A DNA stretch of 64,000 nucleotides from Magnetaquiglobus sp039908105 (GCA_039908105.1 JAMOBI010000007.1:8032-72031); one strand, 5' to 3'. Positions 15,399 to 24,456 are shown, counted from the stretch's first letter. Numbers and translations: made by a program. The notes: generated by a model not told the origin, from the sequence alone.

Positions 15399-17108
15399 AT
15401 GAACAGGAACTCCCCAGGTATCGCACCGGATCCGGTGGATGATGATCTCGCCGAGGTGGGTGAAAAGGTGATCAACCCGGCGTTGGCGCAGCTGGGTGGA
15501 CGGTTGCGAGGTCTGCGCGCGGCGCAGGGGTTGGATCTGGATGAGATGTCCAGACGGACGCGCATTCGAGTGCCCCATCTGCAGGCGTTGGAAGAGGGGA
15601 GGATCGATACGCTGCGGGGTCAGGTCTATGTGGCCGGTTTCCTGCGTTTGTACGCGCGCCATTTGGGATTCGACAACACGGAGCAGATCGAGGCCTGTCT
15701 GGCTGATCTGGATGCAACCCGTCAGGTGTTGCAGCAGGAGCATTTCGTCTCGCCGCCGGAGCCGCGTTTTCGTCCTTCTTTGGGATTGGCCGTGGCGGGT
15801 GTGGTGGTATTGATGGGGTTGTTCGTGCTGTATGAGCGACGCAGTGCGGATGCCCTCCCGGAAGCCGGACCACCGGCCCCACCCAACGCAGCCCCCTTGC
15901 GGGTGGGCGAGGCGTTGCCGGCACGGCCCGCAGACGGGGGTGGAAGTGGCCCGGATGGTGCGGAGGTGAAGAGCCCGATCAAGGAGGAGACGACGCCGGT
16001 CAAGGCGTTGGGTCCGGAGGATCCGGCCTCCTGGCCAGCGACCGATTCGTCGCCGGAGCGGTTGACGATGTTGGCTGCGGGTGGTGTCAAGTCGAAGCCG
16101 GAAGCCAAGCCTGCTGAGCCGAAACCGGAAGCCAAGCTCGAATCGAAGCCGGAGAGTAAACCACTCGCAAAGCTTGAAGCGAAGCCGGAAGCCAAGCCGG
16201 AGCCGAAGCCAGAGGTCAAGCCCGAGGTCAAGCCCGAGCCAAAGCCGGAGAGTAAACCGTCCGCCAAGCCCGAGGTCAAGCCCGAGCCAAAGCCGGAGAG
16301 TAAACCGTCCGCCAAGCCCGAGGTCAAGCCCGAGCCGGAGATCAAGCCCGAAGCCAAGTCCGAGGAGCGGGTTTCACCGAACGAGGCGGAGACGGGCTCG
16401 GGTGAGTCTGGATCCTGGTTCGAGGCGTTGTGGAACCGTTTCACCACGCGCGAGGAGCCGCCTCCGGAGATCAAGCCTGGCAATGTGGAGCCGCCTGCGG
16501 AGATGGCACCCGAACCGGAGAAAAAAGCCCCGGCATCGGCGGCGGTGTCGTCGACTCCGGCCAAAGCGGGCGTCACCCCGCGTGAGGCCCCCCCTGCCGT
16601 ACCACCGCCGGGCAAGCCGGGTGGTGCCGTGCGTGAGGCCATGCCGGTCGTGCCACCTGCCGCGCCGGTTGTCGTACCTCCGCCAGTCGTACCGCCACCC
16701 GCTCCACCCGCAGCGGCATCGGCTCCCCCTGTCGCACCCGAGGTGGCCAAGGTGACGCCGGCGAAAAAACTGCCCAAGGGGATTCGCGAGCGTTATCCCG
16801 AGCAGGTGGGCAGTGATGCCGATCTGGCCCCGGAGTCGCCCGCCGCCGTATCGTTGCAGGCCAAGGAGCTGGTCTGGGTGCAGATTCACGATGCCAATGG
16901 CATGGTGGTCAAGGATATGGTGATGCAGCCCGGTTTTCTTTTCCGGGTGCCTGACGGGGGCAACTTCATCGCCACGCTGGGCAATGCCGCGTCGGTGCGG
17001 GTGCGGGTCGGCACGCAGGAGGTGCCGATGGTGGGGGCGCCGGGTGAGATGGTCGAGGGGTTGAAACTCAACGCCGAGGCGTTGCGCAAGAAGGCGGGCG
17101 GACGATGA
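15399..17108 (+). CDS. rodZ: RodZ-like cytoskeletal membrane protein with a long Lys-Pro-Glu linker
   Basis: A 569-residue protein of the RodZ type, which links MreB to the membrane. Residues ~25-95 form the helix-turn-helix domain (LGGRLRGLRAAQGLDLDEMSRRTRIRVPHLQALEEG). One TM helix follows (~130-147, LGLAVAGVVVLMGLFVLY), then a very long low-complexity periplasmic linker with repeats of KPE/KPEPK, and a C-terminal DUF4115 beta-domain (~487-569, ELVWVQIHDANGMVVKDMVM). The linker is far longer than in E. coli RodZ (337 residues overall). A perfect 48-bp tandem duplication lies inside it. The gene overlaps ispG by 4 bp (ATGA) and is the first gene of rodZ-ispG-hisS-yfgM-bamB-der. Confidence 0.85.
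   Translation: MNRNSPGIAPDPVDDDLAEVGEKVINPALAQLGGRLRGLRAAQGLDLDEMSRRTRIRVPHLQALEEGRIDTLRGQVYVAGFLRLYARHLGFDNTEQIEACLADLDATRQVLQQEHFVSPPEPRFRPSLGLAVAGVVVLMGLFVLYERRSADALPEAGPPAPPNAAPLRVGEALPARPADGGGSGPDGAEVKSPIKEETTPVKALGPEDPASWPATDSSPERLTMLAAGGVKSKPEAKPAEPKPEAKLESKPESKPLAKLEAKPEAKPEPKPEVKPEVKPEPKPESKPSAKPEVKPEPKPESKPSAKPEVKPEPEIKPEAKSEERVSPNEAETGSGESGSWFEALWNRFTTREEPPPEIKPGNVEPPAEMAPEPEKKAPASAAVSSTPAKAGVTPREAPPAVPPPGKPGGAVREAMPVVPPAAPVVVPPPVVPPPAPPAAASAPPVAPEVAKVTPAKKLPKGIRERYPEQVGSDADLAPESPAAVSLQAKELVWVQIHDANGMVVKDMVMQPGFLFRVPDGGNFIATLGNAASVRVRVGTQEVPMVGAPGEMVEGLKLNAEALRKKAGGR
16221..16316 (+). repeat. Two identical 48-bp tandem units inside rodZ
   Basis: Each unit (16221-16268 and 16269-16316) encodes PEVKPEPKPESKPSAK. 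The copies are identical at the DNA level, so the duplication is recent or kept uniform by slippage. Less perfect KPE units flank it on both sides. Confidence 0.95.
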
Positions 17109-18214
17109 GTCGGGCACCGGCCTTGACCCGTGCGCGGCGTGCGACGCGCCGGATTCAGGTGGGGTCTGTCGCGGTCGGTGGCGGGGCGGAGATTTCGGTA
17201 CAGTCGATGACCAACACCGACACCCACGATGTGAACGCCACGCTGGCGCAGATTGACGCCTTGGCCGAGGCGGGCGCGGACATCGTGCGGGTTTCGTGTC
17301 CGGATGAGGATGCCGCGCGTGCCATGGGAGCGCTTTGTGCCAGCTCCCCGGTGCCGTTGATCGCGGATATCCATTTCGATCACCGTCTGGCTTTGCTCGT
17401 GATCGAGAATGGCGTTCAGGGGTTGCGGTTGAATCCCGGCAACATCGGTTCACGGGCGCGGGTGGCCGAGGTGGCGCGAGCGGCAGCCGAGCGGCGCGTA
17501 CCGATCCGCATCGGGGTGAATGCCGGCTCTCTGGAGCGGGATCTTTTGGCCAAATATGGGGAGCCGTGCGCCGAGGCGATGGTTGAATCGGCTTTGGGTC
17601 ACATCCGACTGCTTGAGGAGCTTGATTATCGCGAGATCAAGGTGAGTCTCAAGGCGAGCAGCGTGGCGATGACGGTCGATGCCTATCGGCGTTTGGCCGA
17701 GGTGGTCGATTATCCGTTGCATCTGGGGATCACCGAGGCGGGCGGGTTGATTCCCGGCACGGTCAAGTCTGCGGTCGGGTTGGGGTTGTTGTTGGCCGAG
17801 GGGATCGGGGATACGCTGCGGATCTCTTTGTCGGCGGATCCGCTGCATGAGGTCAAGGTTGGTTTTGAGCTGTTGAAGGCGTTGGGGTTGCGCAGTCGCG
17901 GGGTGACGATCATCGCCTGTCCCACCTGTTCGCGACAGGAGTTGCCGGTGATCGAGCTGACCGCGAGGTTGGAGGAGCGGTTGGCGCACATTCGCGAGAA
18001 CATCACGCTATCGATCATCGGTTGTGTGGTCAACGGGCCGGGCGAAGCCAAGGAGAGTCAGATCGGCATCGTAGGCGGTGACGGGGAGAATCTGTTGTAT
18101 CGGGCGGGCAAGACGGTGGGCAAGGTGGCGGATGGGGAGGTGGTGGAGCGGTTGGTGGAAGAGGTGGAGCGGTTGGCCGAGGGGATGAGGGAAACCAAAC
18201 CGCATCCGGCTTGA
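17105..18214 (+). CDS. ispG: 4-Hydroxy-3-methylbut-2-enyl-diphosphate synthase IspG (GcpE)
   Basis: A 369-residue [4Fe-4S] enzyme of the non-mevalonate isoprenoid pathway, converting MEcPP to HMBPP. The TIM-barrel half begins RRIQVGSVAVGGGAEISVQSMTNTDT. The cluster ligands are in ACPTCSR and GCVVNGPGEAKESQIGI, matching family positions. The ATG overlaps the rodZ stop. The last codons (TKPHPA and the TGA) lie inside the left end of a family A repeat, so the extreme C-terminus and stop come from that element. Confidence 0.96.
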   Translation: MSRAPALTRARRATRRIQVGSVAVGGGAEISVQSMTNTDTHDVNATLAQIDALAEAGADIVRVSCPDEDAARAMGALCASSPVPLIADIHFDHRLALLVIENGVQGLRLNPGNIGSRARVAEVARAAAERRVPIRIGVNAGSLERDLLAKYGEPCAEAMVESALGHIRLLEELDYREIKVSLKASSVAMTVDAYRRLAEVVDYPLHLGITEAGGLIPGTVKSAVGLGLLLAEGIGDTLRISLSADPLHEVKVGFELLKALGLRSRGVTIIACPTCSRQELPVIELTARLEERLAHIRENITLSIIGCVVNGPGEAKESQIGIVGGDGENLLYRAGKTVGKVADGEVVERLVEEVERLAEGMRETKPHPA

Positions 18215-18453
18215 AATAGATGGTTCACTGGTGAAAAAAAAGAGAGGGTCTGGGAGATTCCTCTCCCAGGGTTTTGACTTTGATTTTGACTTTAGCGCGC
18301 TCTTCAAAAGAAGCATTTTTCGCGTTTTTTGCGAAAAATGCGCCGCGCGCCGCCTTGGCGAGCTTCGTTTCCGCCTTTTGGAAACGAAGCTCGCATCTTG
18401 CACACGGCTTGGCAGAAAATTACGCTTCTTAAGATTGTTTGGGTATGGCTTTA
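18196..18453 (+). repeat. Family A structured repeat, copy 3
   Basis: It begins inside the ispG 3' end (CAAACCGCATCCGGCTTG) and ends at GGGTATGGCTTTA. The terminator-like CTGGGAGA/TCTCCCAG hairpin follows an A8 tract. The second hairpin pairs GCATTTTTCGC with GCGAAAAATGC (18313-18341, loop GTTTTTT). The variable stem is GCGAGCTTCGTTTCC with its perfect complement (18358-18394) around loop GCCTTTT. This is one of the best preserved copies internally. Confidence 0.88.
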
Positions 18454-18591
18454 TGGTTACATCTGCTTGTTGTCGGAAACCGGCAACAGTCAGGTGCGAA
18501 TTGCTCAAATTCCCTGCCAGGGGCTTTTGATCGCCCCCGGACCCCTGCAACAGGGGAAAATGAATTTCTTTCGCAGGAGAGTGGACCTTTT

Positions 18592-19845
18592 ATGATTCAG
18601 ACCGTGCGCGGCGTGCGCGACATTCCACCCGAGGAGAGCGGACGGTGGGCTTTTTTGGAGGAGCAGGCGCGACGGATTTTCGCGCAGTACGGCTACCGGG
18701 AGTTGCGTACCCCGCTGTTTGAACGGGTCGAACTCTTCTCCCGGGCGGTGGGCGAGACCACCGACATTGTGGAAAAGGAGATGTACGTCTTTGCGGATCG
18801 CGGCGGGGAGAGTCTCTGCCTGCGACCCGAGGGGACCGCATCGGCGGTGCGCTCGTTCATCGAAACCAGCCGGCACCGTTCCCTGCCGTGGCGGGTCTTC
18901 TACCTGGGACCAATGTTCCGCTACGAACGGCCCCAGAAGGGACGCTACCGGCAGTTCCACCAGATCGGCTGCGAGCTGTTCGGCCCCGAGGGACCGCTGG
19001 CCGACGCCGAGATGATGGCCCTGGTGCTGCGACTGTTGCGCGCCATCGGCATCAGCCAGGCGGTGAGCTTGGAGATCAATTCGCTCGGCTGCCCGGTCTG
19101 TCGGGTACCTTATCGCGAGAAGCTGGTCAACCATCTGGAGTCGGTCAGGGAGAGAGTGTGCGGCAACTGTCAGAGTCGTCTTGCGCGCAATCCGTTGCGG
19201 GTGTTGGACTGCAAGGAGGAGGATCCGTCGCTTTTGGCCGGGGTGCCGCACATGCGCGATCATCTGTGCGCCGGGTGCGAGAGCCATTTTCAGGGATTGC
19301 TCACCCATCTGGAGCGGCTGGAGTTGCCGTATCGGTTGAATCCGCTGATGGTGCGCGGGTTGGATTATTACCATCGGACCGCGTTCGAGGCTGTGGCCGG
19401 CGGGCTGGGGGCGCAGAACGCGGTGGCCGCCGGCGGACGGTATGATGGTCTGGTGGCGGAGATGGGCGGCGTGGCGACCCCGGCGATCGGCTTTGCCATG
19501 GGCATGGAGCGGTTGTTGATGCTCATGGACGAACAACGGGTGCCCCCGGCAATGGCGGATCTCTATCTGGTGGCGGTCGGGGATGGGGCGGTCGAGGCGG
19601 GTGCGGTGCGCATCGCCGAGGGGTTGCGTGAGCAGGGTCTGGCGGTGGAGATGCATGTGAGCGGCGGCGGCATGAAGAGTCAGATGAAGCATGCGGGCCG
19701 TTCGCAAGCGCCGTTGGCGGTGATCATCGGTCAGGATGAAATGGCGCAGGGGATGGCAACCGTCAAGGTGATGGAGAGCGGGACGCAGGAGCAGGTCTTG
19801 GAGGCTGATTTGGCTGAGAGGATCCGGACGCTCCTTCGGCGTTGA
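18592..19845 (+). CDS. hisS: Histidyl-tRNA synthetase
   Basis: A 417-residue class II synthetase charging tRNA-His. Motif 1 region (GVRDIPPEESGRWAFLEE), motif 2 (FYLGPMFRYERPQKGRYRQFHQ), the HisRS-specific segment MVRGLDYYHRTAFE and motif 3 (GFAMGMERLL) are all present, followed by the C-terminal anticodon-binding domain. The ATG at 18592 gives MIQTVRGVRDIPPEES, the usual HisRS start. AGGAGA lies 12 bp upstream. The longer frame from 18439 is mostly repeat-derived. It stands between ispG and yfgM, as in enterobacteria. Confidence 0.96.
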   Translation: MIQTVRGVRDIPPEESGRWAFLEEQARRIFAQYGYRELRTPLFERVELFSRAVGETTDIVEKEMYVFADRGGESLCLRPEGTASAVRSFIETSRHRSLPWRVFYLGPMFRYERPQKGRYRQFHQIGCELFGPEGPLADAEMMALVLRLLRAIGISQAVSLEINSLGCPVCRVPYREKLVNHLESVRERVCGNCQSRLARNPLRVLDCKEEDPSLLAGVPHMRDHLCAGCESHFQGLLTHLERLELPYRLNPLMVRGLDYYHRTAFEAVAGGLGAQNAVAAGGRYDGLVAEMGGVATPAIGFAMGMERLLMLMDEQRVPPAMADLYLVAVGDGAVEAGAVRIAEGLREQGLAVEMHVSGGGMKSQMKHAGRSQAPLAVIIGQDEMAQGMATVKVMESGTQEQVLEADLAERIRTLLRR

Positions 19846-19890
19846 GAAGTTGAAAAATTCAAGGATTTCAAGCGAACAGGGGAATGAACC

Positions 19891-20535
19891 GTGGCGCAGT
19901 TGGAGATTCAGGGCATTTTTGAAGAGGTGGATGAACAGCTGGAGGCCGAGAACGCCGCCAAGATGTGGCAGAAGTACCAGAATTGGATCATCGGTGGTCT
20001 GGTGCTTTTGTTTGCGGGGCTGTTTGCCTTTGTGGGATGGAACGATTATCAGAAGAAACGTGACCAAGAGGTATCGCAGCGCTATCTGACCGCCCTGGAC
20101 GCCTTGAGCAGTGCGGATGATGCGGTGGGCCGCAAGGGGCTGACCGAGGTGGCGGCGACTTATGGGGATCACGGTTATGCGCTGTTGGCCCGATTTGCCG
20201 AGGCGCGGGCCTTGGCGCGCGAGGGTAAAACCGATGCGGCGGCATTGATGCTCGAAGAGGTGGCGGCCATGGCCAAACCGCCATTGAAGAATCTGGCGAT
20301 CATGCAGGCGGCGTTTGTGATTTCGGACGATCCCAAACGGGCGTTGCGGCGGTTGGAGAATATCCCGCGTGATTCGGTGTTCAAGCCGCATGCATTGGAG
20401 TTGGCCGGGGTGTTGACAGCGGGTCAGGGGGATCGGGCTGCCGCACTGGCACTTTACAAGGATGCGCTTTCCTTGAAGCCCGAGGGCGGTCTGCGCAAGC
20501 GGCTGGAGCGGCGTATTCAGCGGATGGGTGGTTGA
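19891..20535 (+). CDS. yfgM: YfgM-like tetratricopeptide inner-membrane protein
   Basis: A 214-residue type II membrane protein. A short cytosolic N-terminus (LEIQGIFEEVDEQLEAENAAKMWQKYQNW) precedes one TM segment (WIIGGLVLLFAGLFAFVGW) and a periplasmic TPR-like helical domain (AARFAEARALAREGKTDAAALMLEE...). YfgM works with SecYEG and periplasmic chaperones such as PpiD. The start is GTG with AGGGGAA 7 bp upstream. Position between hisS and bamB supports the assignment more than sequence identity does. Confidence 0.82.
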   Translation: MAQLEIQGIFEEVDEQLEAENAAKMWQKYQNWIIGGLVLLFAGLFAFVGWNDYQKKRDQEVSQRYLTALDALSSADDAVGRKGLTEVAATYGDHGYALLARFAEARALAREGKTDAAALMLEEVAAMAKPPLKNLAIMQAAFVISDDPKRALRRLENIPRDSVFKPHALELAGVLTAGQGDRAAALALYKDALSLKPEGGLRKRLERRIQRMGG

Positions 20536-20650
20536 GGTTGATGATGGATCGATCCGTTGTCCGGGGCTGGGGAGTTCGTTATCTCCCCGGTGGTGCTACA
20601 AGGGGCGGAATCATGACGGTGTTGGCAGCTAATCCGGTCGAGGTGTGGGC

Positions 20651-21838
20651 ATGAAACGGCGTGGTCTGGCGGGGATGATCCCTCTGTTCTGGGTGGTGTT
20701 GACCGTGGCGGGCTGTTCGACGCCGACCTGGCTGGGGGGCAAGGTGGATGAGAAGGAGAGCCGTCAGTTCAACGCTCCGGATCCAGGACATGAGACCGGC
20801 TTGCGTCCGGTGTGGAAGCGCTCGGTGGCCAGTTCGCCGGACAAGCATTTCGTCCATCCCGGACGAATCGCTGCGGCTGGGGATTCGATCTACGTGGGCA
20901 CCTATCAGGGGCGTGTGGTGCGGGTGAAGCGGGCGACTGGTGAAATCATCTGGGAGGTGTCGCTGGGTGCGGCGGTGATGGGCGGCGTTGGCGTGGATGA
21001 GGAGCGGGTTTACGCCGGCACCGAGCAGGGGGCGGTGGTGGCTTTGACGCGCGACAAGGGGAGCGAGGTGTGGCGGACCCGCATGACCACGGCGGTCGAT
21101 TCGGCCCCACTGGTGGCGGATGGCAAGGTGATTCTGTTGACACTCGATAATCGTGCTCACCTGCTGGATGCTGCTTCGGGCCGGCGTTTGTGGAGCCATT
21201 CGACCATGGCCGAGGGGTTGGTGGTGATGGGTTCCTCCACGCCGTCGTATGCGGATGGTCTGGTTTATGTGGGCTACTCGTCCGGCGAGGTGTTCGCGTT
21301 GCGCGCCGAGGATGGCCAGAAGGTGTGGTCGGACAATTTGCGTGTGATGGGAGGCAGCAGCGAGCTGGATCTGATGCAGGATGTGGATGCCTCGGTGGTC
21401 TTTTCGGAGGCGAACGGGCCGCGTATGGGGGGGCGCAAGGCGTATATGGTCAACCATCAGGGTCGATTGATCGCCTGTCATGCGGCCACGGGCAACCGGA
21501 TCTGGGAGAAGCGGCTCTCGGCGGTCCGTCAGCCGTTGTGGTCCATGGATCGGTTGTTCGTTGTGGATCTGGAAGGATATCTCTCGGCCATTGGCGCGGA
21601 CGACGGCATTGAGTTGTGGCGGGTGCGTTTGAGTGACGGTCAGTTGACCTCACCGGTGCTCTACAAGGATCGGCTGATCGTGGCCGATGATCAGGAGCGA
21701 CTGTTCACGCTCGATCCGGCCAGTGGTCGGGTGATCGGGCGGGAGGCGCTTTCCGGGCCGGTGGTGTCGTTGCCGGTCGTGGCCCCGGATGGGGTTTATC
21801 TCTGGACCAACAAGGGCGATCTGCTGCGTTATGAATAA
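20651..21838 (+). CDS. bamB: Outer-membrane assembly lipoprotein BamB
   Basis: A 395-residue lipoprotein of the BAM complex. The signal peptide ends in the lipobox LTVAGC, giving an acylated cysteine at residue 24. The mature protein shows recurring PQQ-type blades (VKRATGEIIWEVSLGAAVMGGVGVDEERVYAGTEQGAVVAL, CHAATGNRIWEKRL, GADDGIELWRVRL), the eight-bladed propeller of BamB. The ATG at 20651 was chosen so that the signal peptide starts MKRRG. It overlaps or abuts der, consistent with one operon. Confidence 0.93.
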   Translation: MKRRGLAGMIPLFWVVLTVAGCSTPTWLGGKVDEKESRQFNAPDPGHETGLRPVWKRSVASSPDKHFVHPGRIAAAGDSIYVGTYQGRVVRVKRATGEIIWEVSLGAAVMGGVGVDEERVYAGTEQGAVVALTRDKGSEVWRTRMTTAVDSAPLVADGKVILLTLDNRAHLLDAASGRRLWSHSTMAEGLVVMGSSTPSYADGLVYVGYSSGEVFALRAEDGQKVWSDNLRVMGGSSELDLMQDVDASVVFSEANGPRMGGRKAYMVNHQGRLIACHAATGNRIWEKRLSAVRQPLWSMDRLFVVDLEGYLSAIGADDGIELWRVRLSDGQLTSPVLYKDRLIVADDQERLFTLDPASGRVIGREALSGPVVSLPVVAPDGVYLWTNKGDLLRYE

Positions 21839-21848
21839 GGATGAGGCC

Positions 21849-23234
21849 ATGGAGCCCGTGGAGGGGAAGCGGAGTTCCGGGCCGCTGTTGGCATTGGTGG
21901 GGCGTCCGAATGTCGGCAAGTCGTCGCTGTTCAACCGTCTGACGCGCAGCCGTGCGGCCCTGGTGGACGATACACCGGGTCTGACCCGGGATCGCAAATA
22001 CGGTCATGCGGTGTGGGATGGCAAGCCGTTTCGGGTGGTGGATACGGGCGGCTTCGAGTTCGACGAGCGCGAGCCGTTGATGGATCGTATGCGTCATCAG
22101 GTGGAGCTGGCGATCCAGGAGGCGGATGTTGTGCTGTTGGTGCTGGACGCCCGCGTCGGGCCGTTGCCGGATGATCAGGAGCTGGCGCGGCGTCTGCGGC
22201 GCGGCGGCAAGCCGGTGGTGTGCGTGGTCAACAAGGCTGAGGGGATTGTCGGCGCCGAGGGGGTGGGGGAGTTTCACCGGTTGGGCCTGCAGCCGGTGGT
22301 GGCGATATCGGCCACCCACGGGAGCGGGGTGGATGAGCTGTTGCGGCAGGCTTTGGGACGCGGGCGCGCCTCTTCGGACGTGGATGCGGTCTCTTACAGA
22401 CGGGACGATGACGATGTGGCGCGGGTGGCCATCGTGGGTTGTCCGAACGCCGGCAAGAGCACGCTGGTCAACCGGCTGTTGGGCGAGGAGCGGTTTGTGA
22501 CCTCGGAGTTGCCCGGCACCACCCGCGATGCGGTGGATGCCGCCTTTGTGGACGGGAAGGGGCAGAAGTATATCCTGGTGGATACCGCCGGCATCCGGCG
22601 CAAGGCACGGATTGCCTTGCGCATCGAGAAATATGCCGCCATCGCCGCGTTGAACGCCATGGAAAAGGCCAAGACTGCGGTGTTGGTGCTGGATGCGATC
22701 CGTGGCATCAGCGAGCAGGATCAGCGCGTGGCGGGACATGCGTTGGAGGCTGGCTGCGGTTTGGTGTTCGCGGTGAACAAGTGGGATGCGGTGGCCAAGC
22801 GGGGGCGTGAAGCGGAGCGGGATTTTCGGCGCGAGTTGGGGTTGGCCTTTCCCCGGTTCGATCATGCACCGGTGATTTTCTTGTCCGGTCGCACCGGGCA
22901 TGGGGTGGAAAAAATGTTGCCAGCGGTGCGCCAGGTGTGGGAGGCGGGTCGCAAGCGGATTTCGACGGGCCTGTTGAATCGCTGGCTGGCCGAGGTGGTG
23001 GAGGCCAATCCACCGCCGCGTGCTGCGGGTCGACCGGTGAAGATCCGCTTCGTGTCGCAGGTGAAGAGTTCGCCGCCGTTGATCCTTTTCTTCGTCAACC
23101 GTCCGGATGCCGTCGAGGAGAGTTACCGGCGCTATCTGGAGAATCGGCTGCGCGAGCAGTTCGAGTTTCAGGGTGTGCCGATCCGTTTGGATTTCCGGGG
23201 TGGGGAGAATCCCTACGTCAAGAAAAATGCCTGA
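21849..23234 (+). CDS. der: Double-GTPase ribosome assembly factor Der (EngA)
   Basis: A 461-residue protein with two tandem GTPase domains needed for 50S maturation. G1 motifs are GRPNVGKSS (N-terminal) and GCPNAGKST (C-terminal). The G3 motifs DTGG and DTAG and the G4 motifs NKAE and NKWD are present, then a KH-like C-terminal domain (FVSQVKSSPPLILFFVNRPD). The ATG at 21849 follows AAGGA; the ATG at 21831 overlaps the bamB stop and is the alternative. The stop is 1 bp before a palindromic family A repeat. Confidence 0.96.
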   Translation: MEPVEGKRSSGPLLALVGRPNVGKSSLFNRLTRSRAALVDDTPGLTRDRKYGHAVWDGKPFRVVDTGGFEFDEREPLMDRMRHQVELAIQEADVVLLVLDARVGPLPDDQELARRLRRGGKPVVCVVNKAEGIVGAEGVGEFHRLGLQPVVAISATHGSGVDELLRQALGRGRASSDVDAVSYRRDDDDVARVAIVGCPNAGKSTLVNRLLGEERFVTSELPGTTRDAVDAAFVDGKGQKYILVDTAGIRRKARIALRIEKYAAIAALNAMEKAKTAVLVLDAIRGISEQDQRVAGHALEAGCGLVFAVNKWDAVAKRGREAERDFRRELGLAFPRFDHAPVIFLSGRTGHGVEKMLPAVRQVWEAGRKRISTGLLNRWLAEVVEANPPPRAAGRPVKIRFVSQVKSSPPLILFFVNRPDAVEESYRRYLENRLREQFEFQGVPIRLDFRGGENPYVKKNA

Positions 23235-23235
23235 T

Positions 23236-23364
23236 TAAACCGCACCAAGTTTGAAATATGTAGTTTTTATTAGTAAAAAAAGAGAGGGTCTGGGAGATAA
23301 ATCTCCCAGACCCTCTCTTTTTTTTACCAATAAAAACTACACATTCCAAGCTGGTTGCAGTTTA
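23236..23364. repeat. Family A repeat, copy 4: head-to-head palindrome of two left ends
   Basis: The whole 129 bp is one inverted repeat. The left half begins TAAACCGCACCAAG and runs through TAGTTTTTATTAG, A7 and GAGAGGGTCTGGGAGAT. The right half is its mirror and ends TTGCAGTTTA. Between A7 and T9 the palindrome is perfect, with two unpaired A's at the centre. The internal hairpins and the right end of other copies are missing. It lies between der and the truncated gene at 23367. Confidence 0.92.
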
Positions 23365-23366
23365 AG

Positions 23367-23516
23367 ATTCTCCAGGATGAGTTTTTTAAATATCCGGAAA
23401 TTTTGCAGAATTATGGACCGTCGTATAGAAGAGATCAAGATGAAAGTGGAAACAAGGAAGGTATGGAGGGTAAGGTTGATCCGCATGAAGATCATATTCA
23501 TATAGGTTTGCGTTAA
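23367..23516 (+). pseudogene. C-terminal tail of a lost gene, murein-metallopeptidase-like
   Basis: A 49-codon open frame without a start codon, entering directly from the palindromic repeat. It reads ILQDEFFKYPEILQNYGPSY and ends KVDPHEDHIHIGLR. The final H-x-D-H-x-H pattern resembles the C-terminal metal-binding motif of LAS-type peptidases such as MepA. The repeat seems to have replaced the rest of the gene. Its stop lies 1 bp before the ATG of the next gene, so they were probably one operon. Confidence 0.5.
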
Positions 23517-23517
23517 G

Positions 23518-24456
23518 ATGTCAAGCAGATGGTATATTATATTGTTGATATTGATGAGTATTCAATGCATCGGATCGGTCTGTGCCGAGACCATTCCATT
23601 GGAGTTTGTGAGAAATTCACTCTTGTCAGATTTGTTAAATCTGTCTGAACGGGTTTTTCATGAGCATGAGACTTTTGAAGAGATCGAGGTCCATCGATTG
23701 CCGGTTCGAGACGAAGGACAATCGAAGTGTGATGAGGATGTTCGTCAATGTCGGATGCAGCGTTTGTTGATTACGCATTTGGATCATTGGTTCAATACCG
23801 GTTACCAAGAGACCAATGTATTCATTTTGCCGAGCGCTTTGGAGTGGCGCAAGCCGTTGCTTATCATGAAAAAAGGTGACAAATCGATCGACGATGCCTT
23901 TATGTTTGACCTGCATGTGCAGGAGGTTCAGAACGACAGACCCAACCAGGATGGGTCAGTTGCTGTGGTGGAGCGCGAGCTGTTGGTCCGGCATCGCGAG
24001 GTGGTCTGGCAAGGCACGCCTCCGGCGAATGCTACGCGGCAACTGGAGGAGATTACGGATCCGGAATTTAAGGATCTGCTCGGTAATCTGTTCTTTGCAG
24101 AGGAATATCATCTGTCCAGGGTTGATATCCGCGTGTACGAAGCATGGCAAAAGAATTCATTTAACGAATGCCATTGGCCTGATAATCCAAGCTGTCCAGC
24201 CTTTCGTTTGTTGATCGCGATTCGTGACAGGTTCAATGTCTGGAACAATAAGGTGTATATTCTGCCCAAGGCCTACGGTGGTTGGGAGGTGCGAAGTGTC
24301 GAGAGATTCCAGAATCACAACAATGATTGCAGTTATCGTATTGAACTGAATGAGTATTATTTGAATATGAATCATGACTCGGACGATCCGGATCCCCTTT
24401 TTCTGAAACGCCCCAAGGTGGTGTGCGTGGATCTGAAAAAGGGGTACTTCGAGTGA
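23518..24456 (+). CDS. Secreted protein of unknown function, first of a tandem paralogous pair
   Basis: 312 residues with a clear Sec signal peptide (MSSRWYIILLILMSIQCIG, cleavage after SVCA). I recognise no family. The mature protein has several cysteines, an acidic C-terminus and ends in DLKKGYFE. It shares with the next gene nearly identical central blocks (VQEVQNDRP, LLVRHREV, PPANATRQ, EFKDLLG, AWQKNSFNEC, CPAFRLLIA). Codon use is visibly AT-richer than in der. The start directly follows the peptidase-like gene tail. A periplasmic or exported role is likely from the signal peptide; nothing else can be said. Confidence 0.75.
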   Translation: MSSRWYIILLILMSIQCIGSVCAETIPLEFVRNSLLSDLLNLSERVFHEHETFEEIEVHRLPVRDEGQSKCDEDVRQCRMQRLLITHLDHWFNTGYQETNVFILPSALEWRKPLLIMKKGDKSIDDAFMFDLHVQEVQNDRPNQDGSVAVVERELLVRHREVVWQGTPPANATRQLEEITDPEFKDLLGNLFFAEEYHLSRVDIRVYEAWQKNSFNECHWPDNPSCPAFRLLIAIRDRFNVWNNKVYILPKAYGGWEVRSVERFQNHNNDCSYRIELNEYYLNMNHDSDDPDPLFLKRPKVVCVDLKKGYFE

